DNA of 6,370 nt, from the NCBI GenBank assembly GCA_946405325.1, contig CAMJGU010000056.1:1-6370 (forward strand). Direction: 5' to 3'. The position numbers and the translations under genes were made by a program. The notes under the pieces were generated by a model. That model saw nothing but the letters and a program-made list of their open reading frames with translations, searched no databases and was not told the DNA's origin. The stretch comes from an uncultured Clostridia bacterium (GTDB lineage: Bacteria > Bacillota_A > Clostridia > Oscillospirales > Oscillospiraceae). Shown piece after piece: positions 1-6,198 of this stretch (within the stretch, counting starts at the first letter, position 1; each line of letters opens with the position of its first letter).

Positions 1-496
1 TGACGATCACCGGCGGGAGGATCAGGATCGGGTTGACGTTGAAAATGTCCGCGATCGCGTCGCCCATCGACGCCATCGTGCCCCACGACGTGCCGGTCGC
101 GAGCGAGGTGATCGAGCAGATCAGCACCACCGCCACAAGGAAAATCCTCGGGCTCAAAATTATTAGCCCGTAGTAAATCATCGTGGGCACCACGCCCGCG
201 TCGCTCCACACGCCGACGAGAATGCCGACCACCGCAAGGATGATGATGGACTGAAGCGCCTTGTAGATGCCGTCGAGCATCATCTTCTCGAGGTCATCCC
301 ATCGGAAACCGATGCAAAGCGCCATGATCGCGGCGGCGCAGACGCCGATGAACATCGGCGCATGGACTTCGTCGACACCCATGAACAGGGGATTGTCAAA
401 TTCCATGATGGAGCTTGCCATCAGCGCGATCGTGATGCCAAGCACCACCAGCGCGTGCCACAGCTTGACCTGCGGCTAATTCTTTTTCTCACTCAT
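1..496 (-). CDS. nhaC: NhaC-family Na+/H+ antiporter, N-terminal part, with in-frame amber codon
   Basis: This is the N-terminal part (165 codons) of a membrane antiporter of the NhaC family, which exchanges sodium for protons or related ions across the cytoplasmic membrane. It runs off the left edge of the window. Reading the minus strand from the ATG at 496-494 gives MSEKKN, then a TAG at 478-476, then PQVKLWHALVV continuing open to the edge. Hydrophobic segments are visible at about residues 15-31, 46-64, 81-97 and 118-134. Family hallmarks include GVVPTMIYYGL (101-111) and TGTSWGTM (134-141). An AAGG lies about 15 nt before the ATG, a rather long spacing. No downstream start has a convincing ribosome site, so MSEKKN looks like the original N-terminus. 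The amber codon is one base from AAG (Lys), which would suit the Lys-rich cytoplasmic tail, so it may be an inactivating mutation, a suppressed stop or a sequence error. The family call is firm; the transported substrate is not. Confidence 0.8.
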
Positions 497-586
497 TGTT
501 TCACATACCAACCTTTCTTACAACAATACTGCTTGGGAATGGTGAACTGCGTTTTACGGTAGTAGAAAATGATGTGCTACGTCGCC

Positions 587-615
587 ATGGTAGCATAAAA
601 TAGTAAATTTAGCAA
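587..615 (-). promoter_or_regulatory. possible promoter for the antiporter gene
   Basis: In the 126-bp gap between argD and the antiporter gene the minus strand reads TTGCTA (615-610), 17 bp, then TACCAT (592-587). Each hexamer matches the sigma-A consensus at four of six positions and the spacer is ideal. The start would fall near 580, leaving a leader of about 85 nt. A 6-bp hairpin (575-595) overlaps the -10 box but has no proper T-tract, so part of the transcription may also be readthrough from the arginine operon. Confidence 0.3.
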
Positions 616-622
616 TCTTTTT

Positions 623-1846
623 TTACCAGCCGAGCTTGGTCATCGCGTCGTCCACCGCCTTGATGACGATGTCAACCTCCTCCTCGGTGGTGACCAGCGG
701 CGGAATGAAGCGGAGAACGTTGCCGTTGGTATTGTTGATGAGCACTTTGCTGTCCTTGAAGCAGAGATCGACCACCGGCTGTCCGCTCTCCTTGGTCACC
801 TGAATGCCGTTGATGAGTCCGAGGCCGCGGATCTCGCCCACCGCGTCGGGATGGTTCTTCTCAATGACCTCGTGGGCGCGCTTGCGGAAGTATTCGCCCA
901 CGCGATAACAGTTGTCGAGCACGCCCTCGTTGAGCATCACGTCCAGCGTGGTCATCGCCAGCGCGCAGGCAAGCGGCCCGCCGGCAAAGGTGGAGCCGTG
1001 GGTGCCGGGGGTCAGGACCTTGGCGGCGTCGCCCTTGGCGCAGACCGCCGCAATGGGCACGCCGGAGCCGAGCGCCTTCGCCATGGAGCAGCAGTCCGGC
1101 TCCACATCGTAGTACTGGTGGGCGAACAGCTTGCCCGTGCGGCCGGAGCCGACCTGCACCTCGTCAAACAGAAGCAGGATGCCCTTCTCGTCGCACAGCT
1201 CGCGCAGGCCCTGCAAAAATTCCTTCGTCGCGGGGCGGACGCCGCCCTCGCCCTGCACCGGCTCGGTGAGGATCGCGCAGGTGTACTCGTCCACCAGCGC
1301 CTTGACGCTGTCAAGGTCGTTGAAGGTCGCGTAGCGGAAGCCGTCGGGCAGCGGCTCAAAGTAGCGGTGCACGCCGTACTGTCCGGTGGCGGTGGCGGTG
1401 GCGAGCGTTCTGCCGTGGAAGCTGTTTTTCATCGTGATGACGACGAAGCGCTCAGGGTGGCCGTGGTCCTTTGCGTACTTGCGCGCCAGCTTGATCTGGC
1501 CCTCGTTCGCCTCGGCGCCGGAGTTGGCGAAGAGCACCTTTTCAAAGCAGCTGTTCTCCACGATCAGCTTCGCGGTCTGCACCGCCGGCTCGTTGTAGAA
1601 ATAGTTGGAGCAGTGGAGCATGGTCTCGGCCCGCTCTTTCAGGCACTCAACGATGCGCGGGTGGCAATGGCCGAGGCCGTTGACCGCGATGCCGCCCACG
1701 TAGTCGAGGTACCGGTTGCCGTCCTCGTCGTAGACCCAGCAGCCCTTGCCGCCCTTCATGGCGATCGGCATACGGATGTGGTTGCCGTAGAGGTACTTGT
1801 CGCCGTTTTCAATGACTTCCGCGTTGCTGGTCATTCTCTGGATCAT
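623..1846 (-). CDS. argD: acetylornithine aminotransferase ArgD
   Basis: This PLP-dependent class III aminotransferase converts N-acetylglutamate semialdehyde plus glutamate to N-acetylornithine plus 2-oxoglutarate in the cytoplasm. The 407-residue length is typical of the family. Visible motifs are the cofactor phosphate loop NSGAEANE (108-115), SFHGRT (142-147), EPVQGEGG (195-202), LLFDEVQVGSGRTG with the PLP-contacting Asp228, and MAKALGSGVPIA with the Schiff-base Lys257. The usual VQTGMGRTG reads VQVGSGRTG, a mild divergence. I chose the ATG at 1846-1844 because AAAGGGAGGAG (1864-1854) sits 7 nt upstream. A further upstream ATG in frame at 1939 gives a basic, unrelated 31-residue tail lying inside argB. 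The gene overlaps the end of argB by 38 bp and is the last arginine gene of the operon. ArgD enzymes often also serve in lysine synthesis as DapC; that cannot be decided here. Confidence 0.96.
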   Translation of the reverse strand: MIQRMTSNAEVIENGDKYLYGNHIRMPIAMKGGKGCWVYDEDGNRYLDYVGGIAVNGLGHCHPRIVECLKERAETMLHCSNYFYNEPAVQTAKLIVENSCFEKVLFANSGAEANEGQIKLARKYAKDHGHPERFVVITMKNSFHGRTLATATATGQYGVHRYFEPLPDGFRYATFNDLDSVKALVDEYTCAILTEPVQGEGGVRPATKEFLQGLRELCDEKGILLLFDEVQVGSGRTGKLFAHQYYDVEPDCCSMAKALGSGVPIAAVCAKGDAAKVLTPGTHGSTFAGGPLACALAMTTLDVMLNEGVLDNCYRVGEYFRKRAHEVIEKNHPDAVGEIRGLGLINGIQVTKESGQPVVDLCFKDSKVLINNTNGNVLRFIPPLVTTEEEVDIVIKAVDDAMTKLGW

Positions 1847-2738
1847 GATAGATCTCCTCCCTTTGTGATGATTTGATGCCGATGCTGTCCTGTGCCGTGC
1901 CGATGGTCGTGCCGAGGTTTTCGTTCGTAAACGCTTCATAGAGGATGCTGTGGGGCTTTCTGCCGTCGATGATATGAACGCTGGTGACGCCCTCCTCGAT
2001 CGCCTGCACGCAGCAGTCGATCTTCGGGATCATGCCGCCGGCAATCACGCCCCTGTCCTTGAGCATGGGAACGTCGCGGATATTGAGGTAGCGGATCACG
2101 TCGCGCAGCTCAATGGAGTTGCACAGCCCCTCGATGTCGGTGAGCAGGATCAGCTTCTCCGCCCCAAGCGCGCTTGCCAGCTTGCCCGCCGCCGTGTCGC
2201 CGTTGATGTTGTAGGTATTGCCCTGCCCGTCCGTTCCCACCGGCGCGACGACGGGGATATAGCCCGCGTCCTGCACCGCGCGGATGGCGGTCACGTCCAC
2301 GAAGTCGATATCGCCCACGAAGCCCAGCTCCTCGCTGCGCTTGTGGCAATGGTAGATATCGCCGCTGACGCCGGAGAGTCCCACCGCCCTGCCGCCGAGC
2401 TTGTTGATATAGCCCACCAGCTCCGTATTCACCTGCCCGACGAGCACCGCCTCCACGACGCGCATGGTATCCTCCGACGTGTAGCGCAGGCCGTTGATGA
2501 ACTGCACGGGAATGTCCAGCTTCTCCAGCATTTTGTTGATACCGGGGCCGCCGCCGTGGGAGAGCACGGGCTTCATGCCGAGAAGCTGGAGCATGACAAC
2601 ATCGTGCATGACCGCGTCCTTGAGCCGCTCGCTCACCATGGCGTTGCCGCCGTACTTGACGACGACCGTCTTGCCCGCGTACTTTTGCAGGTACGGCAGG
2701 GTCTCCATCAAGGTCTCGACCTTCTGAGAAATGTCCAT
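1809..2738 (-). CDS. argB: acetylglutamate kinase ArgB
   Basis: N-acetyl-L-glutamate kinase of the amino acid kinase fold phosphorylates N-acetylglutamate with ATP, the second step of the pathway. Motifs are VVKYGGNAM (26-34, with catalytic Lys28), LSHGGGPGIN (59-68), NINGDTAAG (177-185) and VIAGGMIPK (231-239). A helix of about 23 residues (VETLMETLPYLQKYAG) precedes the first beta strand. Such an N-terminal helix characterises arginine-inhibited hexameric kinases and is absent from the E. coli type, so feedback inhibition by arginine is inferred, as expected where ArgJ recycles acetyl groups. The start has AAAGGAGAGG 6 nt upstream. The family normally ends near YEAFTNENLGTTI (267-279); this frame runs on for about 30 hydrophilic residues to 309, over the argD ribosome site and start. 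It follows argJ by 32 bp. Confidence 0.96.
   Translation of the reverse strand: MDISQKVETLMETLPYLQKYAGKTVVVKYGGNAMVSERLKDAVMHDVVMLQLLGMKPVLSHGGGPGINKMLEKLDIPVQFINGLRYTSEDTMRVVEAVLVGQVNTELVGYINKLGGRAVGLSGVSGDIYHCHKRSEELGFVGDIDFVDVTAIRAVQDAGYIPVVAPVGTDGQGNTYNINGDTAAGKLASALGAEKLILLTDIEGLCNSIELRDVIRYLNIRDVPMLKDRGVIAGGMIPKIDCCVQAIEEGVTSVHIIDGRKPHSILYEAFTNENLGTTIGTAQDSIGIKSSQREEIYHDPENDQQRGSH
1854..1864 (-). promoter_or_regulatory. argD ribosome binding site inside argB
   Basis: The minus strand reads AAAGGGAGGAG here, a near-perfect Shine-Dalgarno sequence 7 nt before the argD ATG. It lies wholly inside the argB reading frame, so argB and argD translation are physically linked. It fixes the argD start at 1846 rather than at the longer in-frame start at 1939. 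Confidence 0.75.
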
Positions 2739-2770
2739 CGGAATCCTCTCCTTTTCAGCCGGATCGCAGG

Positions 2771-3997
2771 TTATGTCCTATAGTCGCCGTTGATCTTGAC
2801 GTAATCGTACGTCAAATCACAGCCCCACGCCTTCGCCTGACCGTCGCCCTGATAGAAGCGGACGATGACCGTAATATCGTGCTCGGTGAGAATCTTGGTC
2901 GCCAGCTCCTCGGAAAAATCGGTGCCGAAGCCGTCCTTCATCACCTGTACCTCGCCCGCGGCGGATCGGATGATGCAGTCCGCGTGGGTCGGGTCGACGT
3001 CCGCGCCGGAGTAACCCGCCGCCGCCATGATGCGGCCCCAGTTGGCGTCGCGCCCGAACACCGCCGCCTTGAAGAGCATGGAGCCGGCGATGGACTTCGC
3101 CACCAGCCGCGCGTCGTGCTCGGTGGGCAGCTCATACGCCTCGACCTCGATCAAATGCTGCGCGCCCTCGCCGTCGGAGGCGATGCGGCGGGTGATGTCG
3201 AGGCAGATGTGCTCGATCAGGCCCGCGAGCGCCGCCTTGTCCTCCTCGGTCTTGATCTCCACGCCCGACGCGCCGTTCGCCAGCAAAAAGATGGAGTCGT
3301 TGGTGGAGGTGTCCCCGTCCACGGTGCACATGTTGAAGCTCTTGTCCACCGCGGCGGAGAGCATTTTCTGGAGGTCGGCGGGGTCGGCGGCGGCGTCGGT
3401 GGTGACGTAGACCAGCATGGTCGCCATGTTCGGGTGGATCATGCCGCTGCCCTTCGCCATCGCGCCGATGCGCACCGTGCCGCCGGAGAGCTGCAGCTCG
3501 TAGGCGGACTCCTTCTTTTTCGTGTCGGTGGTCATAATCGCCCACGCCGCGTCGGTGCCCTTTTCCCTGCTCATGTTGGGCACAATATGGCGCACGCCGT
3601 CGATCACGCGCTCGTAGGGAAGCCGCTGGCCGATGACGCCGGTGGAGCAGACGAAGCACTCGTCCTCACCGATGCCCAGCAGCTTCTCCGCCTCGCGCTC
3701 GACCGCGCGGGCGTCCTCGATACCCTGTGTGCCGGTGGCGGCGTTGGCGTTGCCGCTGTTGATGACGATGGCGCGCGCCTTGCCCTTTTTCAGGATCTCG
3801 CGGCCGAGGATGACCGGCGCGGCGCAGAACTTGTTGGTCGTGAAGCACGCCGCGCAGGAGCAGGGCTGCTCGGAATAGACCACGGCAACGTCCGGCTTTT
3901 CCTGTTTCTTGTTGGGGTTCTTCACGCCCGCGTAATACGCGCCGGCGGTGAAGCCCTGCGGCGCGGTCACGCCGCCCTCAATGAGTTTGTACTCCAT
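2771..3997 (-). CDS. argJ: bifunctional ornithine acetyltransferase / N-acetylglutamate synthase ArgJ
   Basis: ArgJ transfers the acetyl group of N-acetylornithine to glutamate, giving ornithine and N-acetylglutamate, and in many species also acetylates glutamate from acetyl-CoA. The 408-residue protein shows the family landmarks INSGNANAATG (79-89), STGVIGQRLP (118-127) and KGSGMIHPNMATML (182-195). In this family the precursor cleaves itself between Ala and Thr of MATM, here Ala192-Thr193, giving alpha and beta chains with Thr193 as nucleophile. It ends in the conserved DYVKINGDYRT. The start at 3997 is chosen because AGAAGGGAGC lies 6 nt upstream and the protein then begins MEYKLIEGGV, as in relatives; an in-frame start 12 codons earlier lacks such a site. 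It lies 39 bp after argC. Monofunctional and bifunctional forms cannot be separated by eye; no separate argA or argE is in the window. Confidence 0.97.
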   Translation of the reverse strand: MEYKLIEGGVTAPQGFTAGAYYAGVKNPNKKQEKPDVAVVYSEQPCSCAACFTTNKFCAAPVILGREILKKGKARAIVINSGNANAATGTQGIEDARAVEREAEKLLGIGEDECFVCSTGVIGQRLPYERVIDGVRHIVPNMSREKGTDAAWAIMTTDTKKKESAYELQLSGGTVRIGAMAKGSGMIHPNMATMLVYVTTDAAADPADLQKMLSAAVDKSFNMCTVDGDTSTNDSIFLLANGASGVEIKTEEDKAALAGLIEHICLDITRRIASDGEGAQHLIEVEAYELPTEHDARLVAKSIAGSMLFKAAVFGRDANWGRIMAAAGYSGADVDPTHADCIIRSAAGEVQVMKDGFGTDFSEELATKILTEHDITVIVRFYQGDGQAKAWGCDLTYDYVKINGDYRT

Positions 3998-4036
3998 GTT
4001 CTTGCTCCCTTCTGCTATTTTGTCATTCACCATAGA

Positions 4037-5110
4037 TTACGGGTACATTGCGGGGTACATGAGGCCCGTCGTCTCCGGAATGCCCATGATGAGGTTCATG
4101 TTCTGGATCGCCTGGCCCGCCGCGCCCTTGCCGATGTTGTCGATAACGGAGCTGACGATCAGGCGATGGGTGCGCGCGTCGTAGGTCGGCGTCATGGCGC
4201 AGAAGTTCGTGCCGTACACCCACTTGGTCTGCACCGGCTTTGACGCGGGATAGACCTGCACGAAGGGCTCGTCCTTGTAGAAGCTGTCGTACAGCGCGAA
4301 CAGCTCGTCGTTGGTGTAGTCGCGGTCGAGCGTGGCGTAGATCGTGACCTCGATGCCGCGCACCTGCGGGAGCAGATGCGGCTGGAAGTTGATGTACTGC
4401 CAGGTTTCCGGCTTCATCAGATCCTTGCCCGTGATATAGGCGATGTTCTGCTCAATCTCCGGCGTATGGCGGTGACCGCCGCCGAGGGCGTAGGCGCAGA
4501 AGTTGTTCTCCGCCTCGGTGAGGATCTTGTTGGTCGCGGGACGGCGTCCCGCGCCGGTGTAGCCGCTCTTGGCGTCGATGACGATGGTGTTCTCCACAAT
4601 ATGACCGGTCTTGAGCATCGGCTGGAGGCCGAGGGTCGAGGCCGTGGGATAGCAGCCGGGGTTCGCGATGACGCTCTTGCCCTTGGCGAGATCGCGCATG
4701 ACCTCGGGGATGCAGTAAACGGCGTTTTTCGTCAGCTCCGGCTCCGGATGTTTCTGACCGTACCACTTCTCCCAAACGTTCACGTCACGGAAGCGGATGT
4801 CCGCGCCGATGTCGATGAGCTTCGCGCCCGCGGCGAGGATGATGTCCGCCCAGTGCGGCACATCGCCCGACGGCACCTGAATGAACACCACGTCGCTTGC
4901 CTCGGCGGTCGCCTTGACGTTTTCGTCCGTGAGGTCCATGATTTTCTGATCATAGAAGCCGCGCAGCGCGGGATGGTGCTCCGAGATGGGATCGCCCACG
5001 CCGAACGAGTCCAGCACGTTGACCAGCTTGCCCTCCGGGTGCGCCACCATCATGCGCAGCAGCTCTCCGCAGACGTAGCCGACGGCACCGATTGCAGAAT
5101 AACGGATCAT
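4037..5110 (-). CDS. argC: N-acetyl-gamma-glutamyl-phosphate reductase ArgC
   Basis: ArgC reduces N-acetylglutamyl phosphate with NADPH to the semialdehyde, the third step. It is first in the operon. At 357 residues it is of the long (type 1) class. The catalytic cysteine is Cys153 in IANPGCYPT, and the conserved histidine region is GGHRHTPEIEQ (211-221, His215). DAKSGYTGAGR (179-189) is the family's substrate-binding segment. The N-terminal nucleotide loop reads GAVGYVCGE, whereas the family usually has GATGYxGxE, so the third glycine is Cys14 with a glycine following. The usual LPHG is VPSG and SADFRL is GADIRF, so this is a somewhat divergent member. The start at 5110 is favoured by GGAGGAGGAGC (5126-5116) placed 5 nt upstream and by MIRYSAIGAVGY matching the family start. 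An in-frame ATG at 5203 would add 31 unrelated residues and lies upstream of the predicted transcript start. Confidence 0.95.
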   Translation of the reverse strand: MIRYSAIGAVGYVCGELLRMMVAHPEGKLVNVLDSFGVGDPISEHHPALRGFYDQKIMDLTDENVKATAEASDVVFIQVPSGDVPHWADIILAAGAKLIDIGADIRFRDVNVWEKWYGQKHPEPELTKNAVYCIPEVMRDLAKGKSVIANPGCYPTASTLGLQPMLKTGHIVENTIVIDAKSGYTGAGRRPATNKILTEAENNFCAYALGGGHRHTPEIEQNIAYITGKDLMKPETWQYINFQPHLLPQVRGIEVTIYATLDRDYTNDELFALYDSFYKDEPFVQVYPASKPVQTKWVYGTNFCAMTPTYDARTHRLIVSSVIDNIGKGAAGQAIQNMNLIMGIPETTGLMYPAMYP

Positions 5111-5115
5111 GTTTT

Positions 5116-5126
5116 GCTCCTCCTCC
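5116..5126 (-). promoter_or_regulatory. argC ribosome binding site
   Basis: The minus strand carries GGAGGAGGAGC ending 5 nt before the ATG at 5110. It is the only strong Shine-Dalgarno sequence near the gene start and decides against the in-frame ATGs at 5128 and 5203. Confidence 0.7.
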
Positions 5127-5151
5127 ATGAATTTCTCGGCTTTCAACCGGC

Positions 5152-5179
5152 GAAATGCACAAATATCCATTCGCATTTC
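5152..5179. repeat. inverted repeat in the argC leader
   Basis: Two perfect 7-bp arms, GAAATGC (5152-5158) and GCATTTC (5173-5179), flank a 14-bp AT-rich centre. With the argC start of transcription predicted near 5181, the repeat would form a hairpin at the very 5' end of the arginine mRNA. Alternatively it is a protein operator just downstream of the promoter. A second small hairpin (CGGTT-GAA-AGCCG on the minus strand, 5137-5149) follows. No T-tract follows either, so simple attenuation is not supported. Confidence 0.45.
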
Positions 5180-5187
5180 CAATTTGT

Positions 5188-5216
5188 ATTGTATAATTCG
5201 CACTTAAAAATCACAA
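5188..5216 (-). promoter_or_regulatory. argCJBD promoter
   Basis: On the minus strand TTGTGA (5216-5211) and TACAAT (5193-5188) are separated by exactly 17 bp. This predicts a transcription start near 5181 and a leader of about 70 nt before the argC ATG. The spacing to the LysR-type dyad at 5239-5253 supports this choice. No convincing ArgR (ARG box) palindrome was recognised in the region. Confidence 0.65.
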
Positions 5217-5221
5217 GCGAA
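5197..5221. repeat. TTCGC-N15-GCGAA dyad over the argC -35
   Basis: Arms TTCGC (5197-5201) and GCGAA (5217-5221) bracket the argC -35 box, centred near -28 from the predicted start. The left arm is part of ATTCGCA (5196-5202), which recurs at 5169-5175. It may be a second, activation-type contact site for the divergent regulator or another operator; short arms make this tentative. Confidence 0.25.
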
Positions 5222-5229
5222 AGAATTGA

Positions 5230-5258
5230 TTGTCAGCCATTCCAAAACGGAATATAAT
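5230..5258 (+). promoter_or_regulatory. promoter of the LysR-type regulator gene
   Basis: TTGTCA (5230-5235), a 17-bp spacer, and a perfect TATAAT (5253-5258) give a near-consensus sigma-A promoter. Transcription would begin near 5265, leaving a very short leader that contains the ribosome site GGGAGG (5270-5275). Confidence 0.8.
5239..5253. promoter_or_regulatory. LysR-type regulator binding site (T-N11-A dyad)
   Basis: ATTCC-N5-GGAAT is a perfect 5-bp dyad containing the T-N11-A spacing typical of LysR-type boxes. It lies in the spacer of the lysR promoter, where binding would block RNA polymerase, and its centre (5246) is about 65 bp upstream of the predicted argC start. Both positions are the classic ones for autorepression and for the recognition site of a divergent target. 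Confidence 0.6.
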
Positions 5259-5281
5259 CAACAAAAAAAGGGAGGTTTCCC

Positions 5282-6172
5282 ATGAGCATTCAGAAGTACA
5301 TCGCCTATTTGCGCACGGTCGAAACCGGCAGCATCACCCGCTGCGCGGCGGAGCTGGGCTACACCCAGTCCGCGGTGAGCAAAATGATCGCAGACCTTGA
5401 GAGTGAATGGAAAGTGCGCCTGCTCGTCCGCGGGAAAACCGGCATTGAACTGACCAGCGAGGGACTGACGCTCCTGCCGACGATCCGCGCAATCATCAAA
5501 GACTACAACGACCTCGGCTTTGCCGTCTCCGAGCTGCATGGGCTGCGCTCCGGTCTGCTGCGCATCGGCTGCTTCACAAGCCTTTCCACCAGTGTGCTGC
5601 CCAACGCGCTCAAAAGCTTCCATGAAGAGTACCCCAACATCCGCATCCAGCTGTTCAACGGCGAGTATGAGGACATCGCGGCGTGGCTGCGGCGCGGGAC
5701 GGTCGATTGTGGTTTTCTTCCGCTGCCCGCCGCGCCGGAGTTTGAAACGACCTTTCTCCTGCGGGATTCCTTTGTGGCGATTCTGCCCGAAGGACACCCG
5801 ATGGCAGATGAGCCGGTCTTCCCTGTCGCGCGGCTTGCGCAGGAGAATTTTGTCAAGCTAAATGAAATACTCGACCTTGAGGTGCATCACTTTCTGGACA
5901 CGCTGCCGATCCAGCCCCGCATCGCTTATGAAGCGACCAATGACTTCACCCTGCTGGCGATGGTGGAAAGCGGGCTTGGCGTGAGCATCGTCCACGACCT
6001 CATTCTCCACCCGCGGCACTATCGTGTCGTACGGCTGCCGTTGGATATGACCCACTACCGGGATGTCGGGCTTGCCGTAAAAAAGGGGATCGTTCCGTCG
6101 TCCATCACCAAGCTTTTCATCGAACACATTCTCGCCTGCCGCGAGCGATTTGCCGCTTTTGAAAGCATATAA
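5282..6172 (+). CDS. LysR-type transcriptional regulator, probable regulator of argCJBD
   Basis: A 296-residue DNA-binding regulator of normal LysR-family length. The N-terminal winged helix-turn-helix spans about residues 1-60, with the helix-turn-helix around GSITRCAAELGYTQSAVSKM (16-35) and the wing near LLVRGKTGIELTSEG. A linker helix (about 62-88) leads to the effector-binding domain, which starts at SGLLRIGCF (90-98) and contains RRGTVDCGFLPLP and the late ESGLGVSIV turn. The start is supported by GGGAGG 6 nt upstream of the ATG and by a consensus promoter. A short GGGA-GGTT-TCCC fold could involve this ribosome site. Divergent placement next to argC and the dyad in the shared spacer suggest that it controls the arginine operon and itself, much as the LysR protein ArgP controls amino acid genes in E. 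coli. The effector cannot be read from the sequence. A hairpin terminator begins 3 nt after the stop. Confidence 0.93.
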   Translation: MSIQKYIAYLRTVETGSITRCAAELGYTQSAVSKMIADLESEWKVRLLVRGKTGIELTSEGLTLLPTIRAIIKDYNDLGFAVSELHGLRSGLLRIGCFTSLSTSVLPNALKSFHEEYPNIRIQLFNGEYEDIAAWLRRGTVDCGFLPLPAAPEFETTFLLRDSFVAILPEGHPMADEPVFPVARLAQENFVKLNEILDLEVHHFLDTLPIQPRIAYEATNDFTLLAMVESGLGVSIVHDLILHPRHYRVVRLPLDMTHYRDVGLAVKKGIVPSSITKLFIEHILACRERFAAFESI

Positions 6173-6198
6173 AAAAGGACGGCTCTTAAGCCGTCCTT
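6169..6198 (-). terminator. intrinsic terminator shared by convergent transcripts
   Basis: Arms AAGGACGGCT (6175-6184) and AGCCGTCCTT (6189-6198) form a perfect 10-bp stem with a 4-nt loop. On the minus strand the stem is followed by a run of six T, so it is a textbook terminator for leftward transcription. On the plus strand it begins 3 nt after the lysR stop but is followed only by TTGCAATT, so termination of lysR would be weaker. Confidence 0.85.

Noticed and set aside
267..562. Two short plus-strand frames opposite the antiporter gene
   Set aside because: They lie antisense to a clear NhaC coding frame and resemble no protein family; no ribosome site precedes them.
575..595. Hairpin TGCTAC-N9-GTAGCA after argD as an operon terminator
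   Set aside because: The stem is only 6 bp with a 9-nt loop and no T-tract immediately follows on the minus strand, so intrinsic termination is not supported.
851..1876. 341-codon plus-strand frame opposite argD, with similar frames at 1950-2783 (argB) and 4376-5257 (argC)
   Set aside because: Same antisense effect: low-complexity composition, no ribosome site or promoter, and complete overlap with confident genes.
2879..4243. Long open frame (454 codons) on the plus strand opposite argJ and the end of argC
   Set aside because: It is an antisense shadow produced by GC-rich third codon positions. The protein is Arg/His/Val/Asp-rich without a recognisable domain, while the minus-strand genes match well-known families across their full length.
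5111..5203. Longer N-terminus for ArgC starting at 5203 (and similar extensions of ArgJ to 4033 and ArgD to 1939)
   Set aside because: The extra residues do not look like the families, lie upstream of strong ribosome sites, and for argC start upstream of the predicted transcript start.
5152..5203. ARG box (ArgR/AhrC operator) in the argC promoter
   Set aside because: I looked for TGAAT-type arms facing ATTCA-type arms at the expected spacing and found only poor partial matches; AT-rich sequence alone is not evidence.
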